Positions 49,501-57,900 of a stretch of 64,000 nucleotides of DNA are shown one piece after another. Under the pieces are notes generated by a model. That model was not told the DNA's origin and made no database searches. It worked only from the letters and a program-made list of their open reading frames with translations. The translations under genes and the position numbers were made by a program. Source of the stretch: Rhizobiaceae bacterium (GTDB lineage: Bacteria; Pseudomonadota; Alphaproteobacteria; Rhizobiales; Rhizobiaceae); NCBI GenBank assembly GCA_905339215.1, contig CAJPFN010000077.1, positions 62,001 through 126,000 on the forward strand. Direction: 5' to 3'. Each line of letters opens with the position of its first letter. Positions within the stretch are counted from its first letter, which is position 1.

Positions 49501-50067
49501 GCCGAGGCGCGCGTGATGCCCGGCTCGACGGCGCTCTCCGAGGCGGTCGCGCGCTACGACTTCAAGCTCCGCGCGATCAAGGACGAGTACGAGGTCGCGC
49601 GCCTGTACGCCGAGAGCGACTTCGCCGAACGCGTCGCGGCGCAGTTCGAGGGCGACTACAAGCTCGTGTTCCACCTCGCGCCGCCGCTCACGAACAAGGC
49701 CGACGCGGCGACCGGGGTCGCGAAGAAGTCGACCTACGGGCCGTGGATGATGAAGGCGTTTCGCGTCCTCGCGAAGCTGCGTCGCCTGCGCGGCACCGCG
49801 CTCGACGTGTTCGGACGCACCGACGAGCGCAGGATGGAGCGGAGACTCCTCGCCGAGTACGAGATCCTGCAGGACGAGATCCTCGCGAAGCTCGCGCCGC
49901 ACAACCACCGTCTCGCCGTCGAGCTGGCGCGTGTTCCCGAGCACATCCGGGGCTACGGGCACGTGAAGGAGCGCCACGTCAAGGAAGCGAAGGCGCGCGA
50001 GACCGTGCTGCTCGGCGAGTTCCGCGCCGCGCGCGCCCCCACCGCGCCCGCGAAGGTGGCGGCGTGA
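46528..50067 (+). CDS. fused indolepyruvate ferredoxin oxidoreductase
   Basis: 1179 residues. Oxidatively decarboxylates aryl pyruvates (from aromatic amino acids) to acyl-CoA with ferredoxin. Layout: N-terminal pyrimidine/core domain (GFVSGYRGSPLGGLDQALW); a central Cys-rich CSGCPHNTSTRVPEGS before the TPP-binding half with GIGCHVMAIWMDR and NLGDGTYYHSGLLAIRA; a short ferredoxin-like stretch LVCEGCGDCGVKSNC; and a gamma-type domain starting TGIGGTGVVTIGALLGMAAH at about 740. This single-chain form replaces separate iorA/iorB and is common in aerobic proteobacteria. GGAG lies 9 nt before the ATG. A 28-bp repeat spans its stop codon. Confidence 0.93.
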   Translation: MAPPGSGVALANVSLDDKYALDTGRVYLTGTQAFVRLLILQQQRDRLAGLNTGGFVSGYRGSPLGGLDQALWSARPFLERANVTFQPGLNEDLAATSIWGTQQVNLHPGATVDGVYAMWYGKGPGVDRCGDVFKHANFAGTSKHGGVLVLAGDDHAAKSSTLPHQSDHQFSAAMIPVLYPSSVQEILDLGLHGWAMSRYSGLWVGFKCVADTVESSASVSIDPERVRIVVPDDFPLPPDGVSIRWPDPFLATETRMQDYKIYAALHYARVNKLNRIVVDSPRPKLGIATSGKSYLDVRQALDDLGLDERDMAELGIRVYKIAMPWPLEPEGVREFAEGLDEILVVEEKRQVVEYQLKEQLYNWRDDVRPRVVGKFDEKGEWVRPHGDWLLPAASELTPAMIARVIAGRIERLGLHPNEGDRERIRRRVEFINQKEAALARPRISIARTPYFCSGCPHNTSTRVPEGSRATAGIGCHVMAIWMDRSTTEFTHMGGEGVPWIGQAPFTNEKHIFANLGDGTYYHSGLLAIRAAVAAKVNITYKILYNDAVAMTGGQPIDGPLSPQDIARQVAAEGVTQIAVVTDEPEKYPPGYFAEPIEVHHRDELDRVQRRLRDVEGTTILIYDQTCAAEKRRRRKRGKFPDPAKRVVINELVCEGCGDCGVKSNCVSVAPLETEFGRKRTIDQSSCNKDYSCINGFCPSFVTVEGGSLRKPARADAPDFSTLPPPPAMPALDDPYGILVTGIGGTGVVTIGALLGMAAHLEGRGVSVLDMAGLAQKNGAVVSHVRIAGAPEALHATRIAAGEAKLVLACDIVTGVGYESIAKMQRGVSKALVNTGLVMPADFTRNPDLVFPLGSMEREIADAVAPGDAEFLDASTLATRLMGDSIATNLFMVGYAYQRGLLPLSEASILRAIELNATSVESNRLAFRWGRMAAHAPAAVADAATPKRSIPDSQRLSASLDETIGRRVAFLTDYQDAAYAKAYADLVARVRSAEARVMPGSTALSEAVARYDFKLRAIKDEYEVARLYAESDFAERVAAQFEGDYKLVFHLAPPLTNKADAATGVAKKSTYGPWMMKAFRVLAKLRRLRGTALDVFGRTDERRMERRLLAEYEILQDEILAKLAPHNHRLAVELARVPEHIRGYGHVKERHVKEAKARETVLLGEFRAARAPTAPAKVAA

Positions 50068-50201
50068 GGCCAGCGGCGAGGGGCCCCGCCATCGGCGGGG
50101 ATCGACGCCGAGCCGAATCGCCGCCGGCCGCCGACACGCGACGCCACGCATCGCGACGGCCTCGCACCGAGGCGGCGGCGTGAGGCCAGCGGCGAGGGGC
50201 C
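50058..50201. repeat. 28-bp direct repeat spanning the 3' end of the preceding gene
   Basis: An exact 28-bp sequence (starts GGCGGCGTGAGGCCAGCGGC) occurs at 50058-50085 and again at 50174-50201. The first copy contains the last codons and stop of the oxidoreductase gene. The interval is GC-rich with no gene. The 314-nt gap up to the GNAT gene otherwise shows nothing recognisable. Confidence 0.8.
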
Positions 50202-50381
50202 GCACGATCGCGATGCGGCCCGGCGCCGGCGGGTAGCGCCCGCTTCCGCCCTCGCTCCGCGGTCGCGCCGCGCGCGGCTCGCTGGGCCCGCGCCCGCGCA
50301 GGTTGCACGCGGCGCGCCGGCCGGACGCACGTCGTCGTACCATCGGGGCATCCACGCATCCAGGCATTCCCGCACGCGCAC

Positions 50382-50834
50382 ATGAAGCCGATCACGCTGA
50401 TTCCCATTCCGCCCGACGGCGCCGTGGACGTGCGTCGCGGCGCGATGCCCGAGATCGCGTCGATGGCGATCCGCGACACGATCGCGATGCCCGGCTACGC
50501 GTCGCGCCCGCGTCCCTGGATCGGCTACCTCGCGCTCGACGGCGAGACGGGCGCCGGGACCTGCGCGTTCAAGGACGTGCCGCGCGACGGCGTGGTCGAG
50601 ATCGCGTACTACGCGTTCCCCGACCACGAGGGCCGCGGCGTCGCGACGGCGATGGCACGGGAGCTGGTGGCGATGGCGCGCGCGGAGGACAGCGGCCTCG
50701 CGATCACCGCCCGCACGCTCCCCGCCCCCGGCGCGTCGACCCGGATCCTCGAGAAGCTGCGCTTCGTGCGCGTCGGCACCGTCGACGATCCCGAGGACGG
50801 GCCGGTATGGGAATGGCGACTCGCGCCGGAGTAG
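50382..50834 (+). CDS. GNAT-family N-acetyltransferase
   Basis: 150 residues. The acetyl-CoA-binding motif A is EIAYYAFPDHEGRGVATAMA (the [QR]-x-x-G-x-[AG] signature is EGRGVATA), and motif B contains ARTLPAPGASTRILEKLRF with the usual late Phe. Resembles the RimJ/RimL side of the superfamily. Substrate unknown. The helicase gene starts 10 nt after its stop, so the two are probably co-transcribed. Confidence 0.85.
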   Translation: MKPITLIPIPPDGAVDVRRGAMPEIASMAIRDTIAMPGYASRPRPWIGYLALDGETGAGTCAFKDVPRDGVVEIAYYAFPDHEGRGVATAMARELVAMARAEDSGLAITARTLPAPGASTRILEKLRFVRVGTVDDPEDGPVWEWRLAPE

Positions 50835-50844
50835 CGCCGCCGCG

Positions 50845-53385
50845 ATGAACGCTCCGCTGCGGAGCGCGCCCGAGTGCGCCGATCCGTTCGCGGCGGTGCG
50901 GAACTGGTTCGCCGCGCAGGGGCACTCGCCGTTCGCGTTCCAGGAAGAAGTCTGGGCGGCGTACGCGCGCGGCGAATCGGGCCTCGTCCACGCGCCGACC
51001 GGCATGGGCAAGACCTGGGCCGCGTGGCTCGGGCCGCTCGCGCTCGGTCCCGCGGGCGAGCCCGGGGCCGCGCCCCCGCTCACCGTCGTGTGGATCACGC
51101 CGCTGCGCGCGCTTGCGGCCGACACCGCGCTCGCGCTCGCGCGCGCCGCTGCGGCGCTCCGGCCGGCCTGGACGGTCGACGTGCGCACGGGCGACACGCC
51201 GGCCTCGGCGCGCGCCCGCCAGGACCGCCGGCTGCCGACCGCGCTGGTCACCACACCCGAGAGCCTGACGCTGTTGCTCTCGCGCGCCGACTGGTGCGAG
51301 CGCTTCGCGCACCTCGCCGCGATCGTCGTCGACGAATGGCACGAGCTCCTCGGCAGCAAGCGCGGCGTGCAGGTCGAGCTCGCGCTCGCGCGCCTGCGCG
51401 GGATGACACGCCTCCGAGGCGAGCCGGCTTCGCCTTCTCCCGGGGGATGCGTCGCCCCCGGGGCGGCGCGTCGCTTGCTGCCGGTCTGGGGACTGTCCGC
51501 GACGCTCTCGAACCTCGACGTGGCCGCCTCCGCGCTGCTCGGCCCGGCACGCGCGGCGTCCGCGCGCATCGTGCGCGGCCTCGAGGCGAAGCGAGTCGTC
51601 ATCGACACGATCCGGCCGCGCACGCTCGAGCGCTTCCCGTGGGCCGGGCACATCGGGCTGAAGCTCCTGCCCGAGCTCGTCGGCGCCATCGAGAGCGCGC
51701 GCTCGACGCTCGTGTTCACCAACGTGCGCTCGACCGCCGAGATCTGGTACCAGGCGATCCTCGCAGCGCGCCCGCACTGGGCCGGCACGATCGCGCTGCA
51801 CCATGGCTCGCTCGAGCGCGAGGTGCGCGACTGGGTCGAGGCGGGACTGCGCGACGGGCGCCTGCGCGCGGTCGTGTGCACGTCGAGCCTCGACCTCGGC
51901 GTCGACTTCGCGCCGGTCGACCAGGTGCTGCAGATCGGGAGCCCGAAGGGCGTCGCGCGGCTCATGCAGCGCGCGGGCCGCAGCGGCCACCGGCCCGGCG
52001 AGGTTTCGCGCGTCACCGTGCTGCCGACGCACGCGCTGGAGCTCGTCGAGGCCGCCGCCGCGCGCGACGCCGCCGCCCTGGCCCGCATCGAGCCGCGCGT
52101 GCCGCTCGACGCGCCGGTCGACGCGCTGGTGCAGCACCTGGTCACCTGCGCGCTGGGCGGCGGCTTCGAGCCCGCGGCGCTGGCGGCCGAGGTGCGCGGC
52201 ACGCACGCCTACCGCGCGCTCGACGACGCGACGTGGCGCTGGGCGCTCGACTTCGTGACGCACGGCGGCGCGAGCCTCAACGCCTACCCGGAGTACCGCC
52301 GCGTCGTGATCGGCGTCGACGGGATCGCGCGCGTCCCCGACGCGCAGATCGCGCGCCGCCACCGCACGCAGATCGGCACGATCGTGTCGGAGGCGAGCAT
52401 CACGGTGCGCCTCGCGAACGGGCGCGCGCTCGGCCACGTCGAGGAATCGTTCGTCGCGCGCCTTTCGCCCGGCGACTGCTTCGTGTTCGCCGGCCGCGTG
52501 CTCGAGTTCGTGCGCGTTCGCGAGATGACCGCGTGGGCGAAGCCCGCGCCGTCGCGCGCCGCGGTCGTCCCGCGCTGGTCCGGCGCGAAGATGGCGCTCT
52601 CGACGCTGCTCGCCGAGCGCACGCGCAAGCTCGTCGCGGACGCGAAGCGCGGCGTCTACGCCTCGCCGGAGCTGAAGCTCGTGCGCCCGCTGCTCGAGCT
52701 GCAGAAGCGGTGGTCGGCGCTGCCCGACGAGCGCGAGTGGCTGGTCGAGCGGCTCGCCGCGCGCGAGGGCCATTACCTGTTCTTCTACCCGTTCGTGGGG
52801 CGGCTCGCGCACATGGGGCTCGCGACGCTGTTTGCCTGGCGCCTGTCGCGCGCCGCGCCGCGCTCGTTCTCGATGACCGTCAACGACTACGGCTTCGGGC
52901 TGCTGTCGCCGGAGCCGGTCGATCTGTCGCTCGGGACGCTAGGCCGCCTCCTCGCCGCGCCGGACGTCGAGCGCGACATCCTCGCCGGCGTGAACGCCGC
53001 CGAGATGGGCCGGCGGCAGTTCCGCGAGATCGCGCGCGTGGCCGGCCTGGTGTTCCAGGGCTACCCAGGCCAGGGCCAGTCCGCACGCCAGCTGCAGGCC
53101 TCGTCGGGACTGCTGCACGACGTGTTCGCCGACTACGACCCGGACAACCTGCTGCTCGCGCAAGCCGAGCGCGAGGTGCTCGACCGCCACCTCGAAGCCC
53201 CGCGGCTCGCCGCCGCGCTCGACCGCATGCGCCGCGACCGCGTGGTGTTCGCGACGCCCGCGCGCCCCTCGCCGTTCGCGTTCCCGCTGATGGTCGAGCT
53301 GTTCCGCGAGACGCTCTCGACCGAGGCGCTCGAGTCGCGCGTCGCGCGCATGGTCGCCGACCTCGAGCGCGCGGCCGGACCGTGA
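50845..53385 (+). CDS. Lhr-type ligase-associated DEXH-box DNA-repair helicase
   Basis: 846 residues. Walker A VHAPTGMGKTWAAWLGPLAL, motif Ia WITPLRALAADTA, motif II DEWHELLGSKRGVQVELALA and motif III WGLSATLSN lie in the first RecA domain. VVCTSSLDLGVDFAPVDQVL and QRAGRSGHRPG lie in the second. Lhr-core winged helix and beta-bundle follow. This is the form found with an ATP-dependent ligase, a metallo-beta-lactamase exonuclease and PdeM. PdeM is in this window about 8 kb away; the other two are not. Residues about 190-213 are an extra Gly/Pro/Ala-rich insert encoded by a small GC palindrome (51439-51462). Confidence 0.92.
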   Translation: MNAPLRSAPECADPFAAVRNWFAAQGHSPFAFQEEVWAAYARGESGLVHAPTGMGKTWAAWLGPLALGPAGEPGAAPPLTVVWITPLRALAADTALALARAAAALRPAWTVDVRTGDTPASARARQDRRLPTALVTTPESLTLLLSRADWCERFAHLAAIVVDEWHELLGSKRGVQVELALARLRGMTRLRGEPASPSPGGCVAPGAARRLLPVWGLSATLSNLDVAASALLGPARAASARIVRGLEAKRVVIDTIRPRTLERFPWAGHIGLKLLPELVGAIESARSTLVFTNVRSTAEIWYQAILAARPHWAGTIALHHGSLEREVRDWVEAGLRDGRLRAVVCTSSLDLGVDFAPVDQVLQIGSPKGVARLMQRAGRSGHRPGEVSRVTVLPTHALELVEAAAARDAAALARIEPRVPLDAPVDALVQHLVTCALGGGFEPAALAAEVRGTHAYRALDDATWRWALDFVTHGGASLNAYPEYRRVVIGVDGIARVPDAQIARRHRTQIGTIVSEASITVRLANGRALGHVEESFVARLSPGDCFVFAGRVLEFVRVREMTAWAKPAPSRAAVVPRWSGAKMALSTLLAERTRKLVADAKRGVYASPELKLVRPLLELQKRWSALPDEREWLVERLAAREGHYLFFYPFVGRLAHMGLATLFAWRLSRAAPRSFSMTVNDYGFGLLSPEPVDLSLGTLGRLLAAPDVERDILAGVNAAEMGRRQFREIARVAGLVFQGYPGQGQSARQLQASSGLLHDVFADYDPDNLLLAQAEREVLDRHLEAPRLAAALDRMRRDRVVFATPARPSPFAFPLMVELFRETLSTEALESRVARMVADLERAAGP

Positions 53386-53415
53386 CGCCGCGCGGCGGCG
53401 CGCCGGAACCGGCTA

Positions 53416-53724
53416 CTACGTCGCGTCGGCCGGCCGCTCGACCGCCACGTGATCGACGTCGGCCTCGGCGTCGCGCCAGTCCTCGTCGTCGTAGTCGTCG
53501 GAGAAGCCGCGCTCGGCGTGCCGGTGGAACGCGACCTCGCTGATCAGGCGATGCCGCAGGTCCGGATCGAGCTGGTCGGCGATCCCTTCGGCGAATGGCA
53601 GGTCGAGCGCCTCGTCGACCCGGCGCGCGGGCGGCACCGAACCGACGTCCGGATGCGCCGCCACGCGCGCGGCACGCTTCTTCGGCCGCATCGGCGGCGC
53701 GGATTTCGTTCGTGGAGTGGTCAT
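53416..53724 (-). CDS. DUF2934-like small protein
   Basis: 102 residues. A basic N terminus (TTPRTKSAPPMRPKKRAARV) is followed by a DUF2934-type segment: RHRLISEVAFHRHAERGFSD and then DEDWRDAEADVD, in which the Arg-Gly turn and the DW-x-x-AE end are the family hallmarks. The rest is acidic. AGGAAGGA precedes the ATG. Function unknown; small DUF2934 proteins are often stress-linked in proteobacteria. It is followed by 44 nt and then a second small protein gene on the same strand. Confidence 0.72.
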   Translation of the reverse strand: MTTPRTKSAPPMRPKKRAARVAAHPDVGSVPPARRVDEALDLPFAEGIADQLDPDLRHRLISEVAFHRHAERGFSDDYDDEDWRDAEADVDHVAVERPADAT

Positions 53725-53768
53725 CGCGATTCCTTCCTGCGTGTCGGCTGCCGCGCCCGCGGCGCGGA

Positions 53769-54293
53769 TCATCGCCGCCACGCAGCGCGCACGCTGTAGT
53801 CGTCGTGCCCGTAGTGCAACTCGCCCGCGCCCTGGTGCGCACTGCGGACCGCTTCGAGCATCCGCTGCGGCAGGTGCACGTCCGTGGTCGTCACGCGGAG
53901 GCGCTCGCCCTCGCGCTCGATCGCCATGATGCGATGGAGCGGATGATCGTGCCCTTCGCGCTCGGCGACGTGACGCAGCATGCGCTCGAGCTCGTCCGCG
54001 TGCGCGGCGACATACGGACCCTCGAGGTCCAGCGTCCCGGCGGGCATGCGCTCGGCGATGCGCCGGCACGCCGGGCACCGCGCCGCGTGCGCCGGGCCCT
54101 CGACCGGGCCGCGCCTCCAGCGTCCTTCCACGAACGACGCGCGGCAGTCCGGGCACGTCGTCGGCTCGGCGTACTTCTGTTTCGCCTGGTAGGGATCGTG
54201 CCGCGGATCGTCGAGGATCCGGTCGCGGTAACGGCCGACCGCTCCCGCGCCGATCGGCTGCGTCGGGGTGGGACCGAGCTTCTTGTGGCTCAT
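53769..54293 (-). CDS. BCAM0308-family zinc-ribbon protein
   Basis: About 174 residues. Two CxxC pairs, TTCPDCRASFVEGRW and ARCPACRRIAERMP, form a zinc ribbon preceded by PRHDPYQAKQKYAEP. The C-terminal half is a mixed alpha/beta domain with HADELERMLRHVAEREGHDH. This arrangement matches BCAM0308-like proteins of Burkholderia and relatives, whose function is not established. AAGGAGG sits 7 nt before ATG 54293 (54296 is the alternative). Divergent from no gene; it precedes the DUF2934 gene on the same transcript. Confidence 0.78.
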   Translation of the reverse strand: MSHKKLGPTPTQPIGAGAVGRYRDRILDDPRHDPYQAKQKYAEPTTCPDCRASFVEGRWRRGPVEGPAHAARCPACRRIAERMPAGTLDLEGPYVAAHADELERMLRHVAEREGHDHPLHRIMAIEREGERLRVTTTDVHLPQRMLEAVRSAHQGAGELHYGHDDYSVRAAWRR

Positions 54294-54383
54294 CATCGTC
54301 CTCCTTCGGGGACAGCCTAGCCCGCGGCGGCACGCGCCGGCTTGACGAGCGTCAAGCGCGGTGCCGGATGCCCGATTCGCCGG

Positions 54384-55316
54384 TCAGAACCCGACGTCGT
54401 CGCCGCCCTTGAGCTCGAGGATTGCGCGCGCCTCGTCGGGCGTGGCGACCGCGAGCCCGAGGCCTTCGACGATCCGGCGCACGTTCGCGACCTGCGCGGC
54501 GTTCGACTCCGCGAGCTTGCCCGGCCCCAGCCACAGGCTGTCCTCGAGGCCGACGCGCACGTTGCCGCCCATCGCCGCCGCCATCGCGGCGATCGGCATC
54601 TGGCTGCGGCCCGCGCCAAGCACGCTCCAGCGGTAGTCGTCGCCGAACAGCCGGTCGGCGGTGCGCCGCATGTGCATCACGTCGTCGGGATGCGGCCCGA
54701 TGCCGCCCAGGATGCCGAACACGCTCTGGATGAACAGCGGCGGCGCGACGACGCCGCGGTCGAGGAAGTGCTTCGCCGTGTAGAGGTGCCCGATGTCGTA
54801 GCACTCGATCTCGAAACGGGTGCGGTTCTGCGCGCACGACACCAGGATCCTCTCGATGTCGCGGAACGTGTTGCGGAAGATCCGCTCGTCCGAGGTGGCG
54901 AGGTACTCGCGCTCCCACGGATGCCTGAAGGTCCTGAAGCGGTCGAGCATCGGGTAGAGCCCGAAGTTCATCGACCCCATGTTGAGCGAGGCGACCTCGG
55001 GCTTGAGCTCCAGCGCCGGGCGCAGGCGCTCGTCGATCGTCATCGTCGCGGCGCCGCCGGTCGTGAAGTTGAGCACGACATTCGAGCGGCGGCGGATTTC
55101 CGACGCGAACTCGCGGAAGAGCGCCGGATCCTGCGTCGGGCGCCCGTCGGCCGGGTCGCGCGCGTGCAGGTGCACGATCGCGGCGCCGGCCTCGGCCGCG
55201 CCCACCGCCGCATCGGCGATCTCGCGCGGCGTGACCGGCAGATGCGGCGACATCGACGGCGTGTGGATCGAGCCGGTGACGGCGCAGGTGATGATGACCT
55301 TGAGGGGAGGTGCCAT
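54384..55316 (-). CDS. BKACE-family (DUF849) beta-keto acid cleavage enzyme
   Basis: 310 residues, zinc-dependent TIM barrel that splits a beta-keto acid with acetyl-CoA into acetoacetate and an acyl-CoA. KVIITCAVTGSIHTPSMSPH lies at the N terminus, the zinc-binding IVHLHARDPADGRPTQD next, and NFTTGGAATMTIDERLRPAL, then NMGSMNFGLYPML and RVGLEDSLWLGPGKLAESNA late in the protein. The family covers many substrates (3-keto-5-aminohexanoate, dehydrocarnitine and others), so the substrate is open. Divergent from an SDR gene across 93 nt; the pair may serve one pathway. Confidence 0.92.
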   Translation of the reverse strand: MAPPLKVIITCAVTGSIHTPSMSPHLPVTPREIADAAVGAAEAGAAIVHLHARDPADGRPTQDPALFREFASEIRRRSNVVLNFTTGGAATMTIDERLRPALELKPEVASLNMGSMNFGLYPMLDRFRTFRHPWEREYLATSDERIFRNTFRDIERILVSCAQNRTRFEIECYDIGHLYTAKHFLDRGVVAPPLFIQSVFGILGGIGPHPDDVMHMRRTADRLFGDDYRWSVLGAGRSQMPIAAMAAAMGGNVRVGLEDSLWLGPGKLAESNAAQVANVRRIVEGLGLAVATPDEARAILELKGGDDVGF

Positions 55317-55409
55317 GGCGTCGCGCGGCGGATCGTCGGGGGAAGCGCGCATCGTACCCGCCTTCCCGCCGGTGCTACGCTTTCGCCTTTCCCGCCACCG
55401 GCCAGGCCC

Positions 55410-56186
55410 ATGAACACGAATCTCGACGGACACCGCGTCCTCGTCACCGCCGGCGCGAGCGGCATCGGGCTCGCCACCGCGCGCGCCTTCACCGCCGAGG
55501 GTGCGCGCGTGCTGGTCTGCGACGTCGACGAAGGCGCGCTCGACGCGCTGCGCACGACCGATCCGACGATCGCCGCCGTCGCGGCCGACGTCGCGGAACC
55601 CTCCGACGTCGCGCGGCTGTTCGGCGAGGTGCGCTCGCGGCTCTCCGGCCTCGACACGCTGGTCAACAACGCCGGCATCGCCGGGCCGACCGCGGCGTGC
55701 GAGGACGTCGACCCGGCGGACTGGCGCCGCACGCTCGACGTCAATCTGACCGGCATGTTCCTCTGCTCGCGGCTGGCGATCCCGTTGCTCAAGGCGGGCC
55801 GCAACGCGAGCATCGCGAACCTGTCGTCGGCCGCGGGACGCTTCGGCTTCGCGATGCGCACGCCGTACGCCGCGAGCAAGTGGGGCGTGATCGGCTTCAC
55901 CAAGTCGCTGTCGATCGAGCTGGGCGCCTTCGGCATACGGGTCAACGCGATCTGCCCCGGCGCCGTCGCCGGCCCGCGCATCGAGCGCGTGTTCGCCGCG
56001 AAGGCCGCCGCGCGCGGCATCGCGCCCGAGGTCGTGCGCGACGAGGTGCTGTCGAAGACCTCGCTCAAGCGCTTCGTGACCGCCGAGGACATCGCGAACG
56101 CGATCGTGTTCCTCGCCTCGCCGCTCGGCGCCAACATCTCGGGCCACGCGCTGCCGGTCGACGCAGACGTGCAGGCGCTCGCCTAA
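55410..56186 (+). CDS. SDR-family oxidoreductase
   Basis: 258 residues. NAD(P) site VLVTAGASGIGLATARAFTA, TLVNNAGIAGPTAACEDVDP, Ser in NLSSAAGRFGFAMRT and catalytic YAASK (PYAASKWGVIGFTKSL), so the tetrad is complete, unlike the SDR at 33.0 kb. Probably oxidises a hydroxy acid or reduces a keto acid. Its position opposite the BKACE gene suggests that it supplies the beta-keto substrate by oxidising a beta-hydroxy acid. Followed by a 292-nt gap with short inverted motifs and no recognised gene. Confidence 0.9.
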   Translation: MNTNLDGHRVLVTAGASGIGLATARAFTAEGARVLVCDVDEGALDALRTTDPTIAAVAADVAEPSDVARLFGEVRSRLSGLDTLVNNAGIAGPTAACEDVDPADWRRTLDVNLTGMFLCSRLAIPLLKAGRNASIANLSSAAGRFGFAMRTPYAASKWGVIGFTKSLSIELGAFGIRVNAICPGAVAGPRIERVFAAKAAARGIAPEVVRDEVLSKTSLKRFVTAEDIANAIVFLASPLGANISGHALPVDADVQALA

Positions 56187-56478
56187 GTAGCGGCGCCGCG
56201 CGGCGCATCGGCGGGACACCTGCGCCCGGGGCGATAGTCTCCGGCTATCGACCCCGATAGACGACCCTTTGCGTCACTATGTGGGGGCGCGCGTCGCGGC
56301 GCGCGCCGCGCGTCACGCGCTCCCGACGACGGCCGCGCCGACACAATGCGCTGATTCGCCGCGAACAGTGTCCGCGCGCGGCACAACGTGACCCAATCCG
56401 TACCCTGGCGCGCATTCCGGGCGATTCGGCCGCGAATGGCACGTCGATTGCACTTGTCGTGCAACGCCGGAGCCCCTC

Positions 56479-57900
56479 GTGAAGACCGATTCGCCCACTG
56501 TCGCCCCCTACATCGCCGCGCCGTCGCTCGCGACCGTCCCTCCGGTCGTCGACGCCGACCCGCCACCGCAGGTTCCCGCGTCCGGACCGCTCGCGCGCCA
56601 GCGCTTCTACCTGTCGGTGCGCGCCAAGTTCCTGATCGCCATGACGGTCAGCCTCGCGTGGTTCGCGTTGACGATCTGGATCGCGATTCCGTGGATGCAG
56701 GAGCTCGCCGCGCTCGCCGGCTGGGCGGTGGCGATGTTCGCGATCGGCGGCATCGCGCTCATTCCCGGATTCATGAACGCGTTCCTCGTGACGAGCCTCG
56801 CGCACGACCGGAGGCCGCCGCGCGCACCTGTCGCCTGCTACCCGTCGATCACCATCCTGATCGCCGCGTACAACGAAGCCAGGTCGATCGCCGACACGAT
56901 CGCGTCGGTCGAGCGGCAGTCCTACCCGGGGCCGATCGAGGTGATCGTGATCGACGACGGCTCGACGGACGACACCGCGGACATCGTCGCGGGCATCGTG
57001 CGCCCGTGGCTCACGCTGCTGCGCCAGCCCGCGAACGCGGGCAAGTCGGCCGCGCTCAACCGCGCGCTGGCCGTCGCCGCGCACCCGCTGGTCATCACGC
57101 TCGACGCGGACTCCTACCTGCATCGCAACGCGCTCGCGAACATCGTCGGACGCTACCTCTCCGATCCCGCCGACACGCGCGCCGTCGCCGGCACGATGCT
57201 GGTGCGCAACTCGCGCGCCAACTGGGTCACGCGCATGCAGGAGTGGGACTACTTCCACGGCATCGCCGCGATCAAGCGCGTCCAGTCGATGTACCAGGGC
57301 ACGCTGGTCGCGCAGGGCGCCTTCTCGATCTACGACCGCCGGACGCTGGTCGACGTGGGCGGCTGGGCCGAGTGCGTGGGCGAGGACATCGTGCTCACGC
57401 GGGCGATCCTCAAGGCGGGCTGGCGCGTGGGCCACGCGGAGGACGCGGTATGCTTCACCAACGCGCCCGAGCGGCTCGGCCAGTTCGTCCGCCAGCGGCA
57501 GCGCTGGGCGCGTGGCATGATGGAGGCGTTCCGCCGGCATCCCGGTATCCTGCTCTCCCCGCGCCTGTCCACGGCGTTCGTGTGGTGGAATCTGTTCTTC
57601 CCATGGCTCGACCTCGCCTACACGCTGTTCTTCATTCCCGGCGTCCTGCTCGCGCTGTTCGGCATCTTCTGGATCGCCGGCCCGCTCACGCTGATCCTGC
57701 TGCCGCTCGCGCTCCTGATCAACGCGGTCATGTACCGGGTCGGGGCGGGGATGTTCGAGCGGCAGGAGCTGCGCGTCCGCTTCAACCCGTTCGGCTTCCT
57801 GACCTACGCGTTCGCCTACAGCGTGATCCTGCAGCCGGCGTGCGTGACGGGATACCTCTCGGAGATCCTCGGCCTGCGGAAGAGCTGGGGCACGAAGTGA
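56479..57900 (+). CDS. PgaC/IcaA-like GT2 glycosyltransferase
   Basis: 473 residues. An N-terminal hydrophilic leader of about 50 residues precedes two membrane helices (about 52-100). The catalytic GT2 domain contains ITILIAAYNEARSIADTIAS, the DDG in IVIDDGSTDDTADIV, the DAD in LVITLDADSYLHRN, the acceptor GED in ECVGEDIVLTRAIL and QRQRW in FVRQRQRWARGMMEAF. Three or more membrane helices follow at the C terminus. This is the processive beta-glycan synthase layout (poly-GlcNAc or a similar exopolysaccharide). GTG start. The stop overlaps the next gene (GTGA). Confidence 0.9.
   Translation: MKTDSPTVAPYIAAPSLATVPPVVDADPPPQVPASGPLARQRFYLSVRAKFLIAMTVSLAWFALTIWIAIPWMQELAALAGWAVAMFAIGGIALIPGFMNAFLVTSLAHDRRPPRAPVACYPSITILIAAYNEARSIADTIASVERQSYPGPIEVIVIDDGSTDDTADIVAGIVRPWLTLLRQPANAGKSAALNRALAVAAHPLVITLDADSYLHRNALANIVGRYLSDPADTRAVAGTMLVRNSRANWVTRMQEWDYFHGIAAIKRVQSMYQGTLVAQGAFSIYDRRTLVDVGGWAECVGEDIVLTRAILKAGWRVGHAEDAVCFTNAPERLGQFVRQRQRWARGMMEAFRRHPGILLSPRLSTAFVWWNLFFPWLDLAYTLFFIPGVLLALFGIFWIAGPLTLILLPLALLINAVMYRVGAGMFERQELRVRFNPFGFLTYAFAYSVILQPACVTGYLSEILGLRKSWGTK

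Noticed and set aside
44677-50367. A 1896-codon open frame on the minus strand.
   Set aside because: Most of it is antisense to the indolepyruvate oxidoreductase gene with no family motifs; only the last 414 codons are a real glycosyltransferase.
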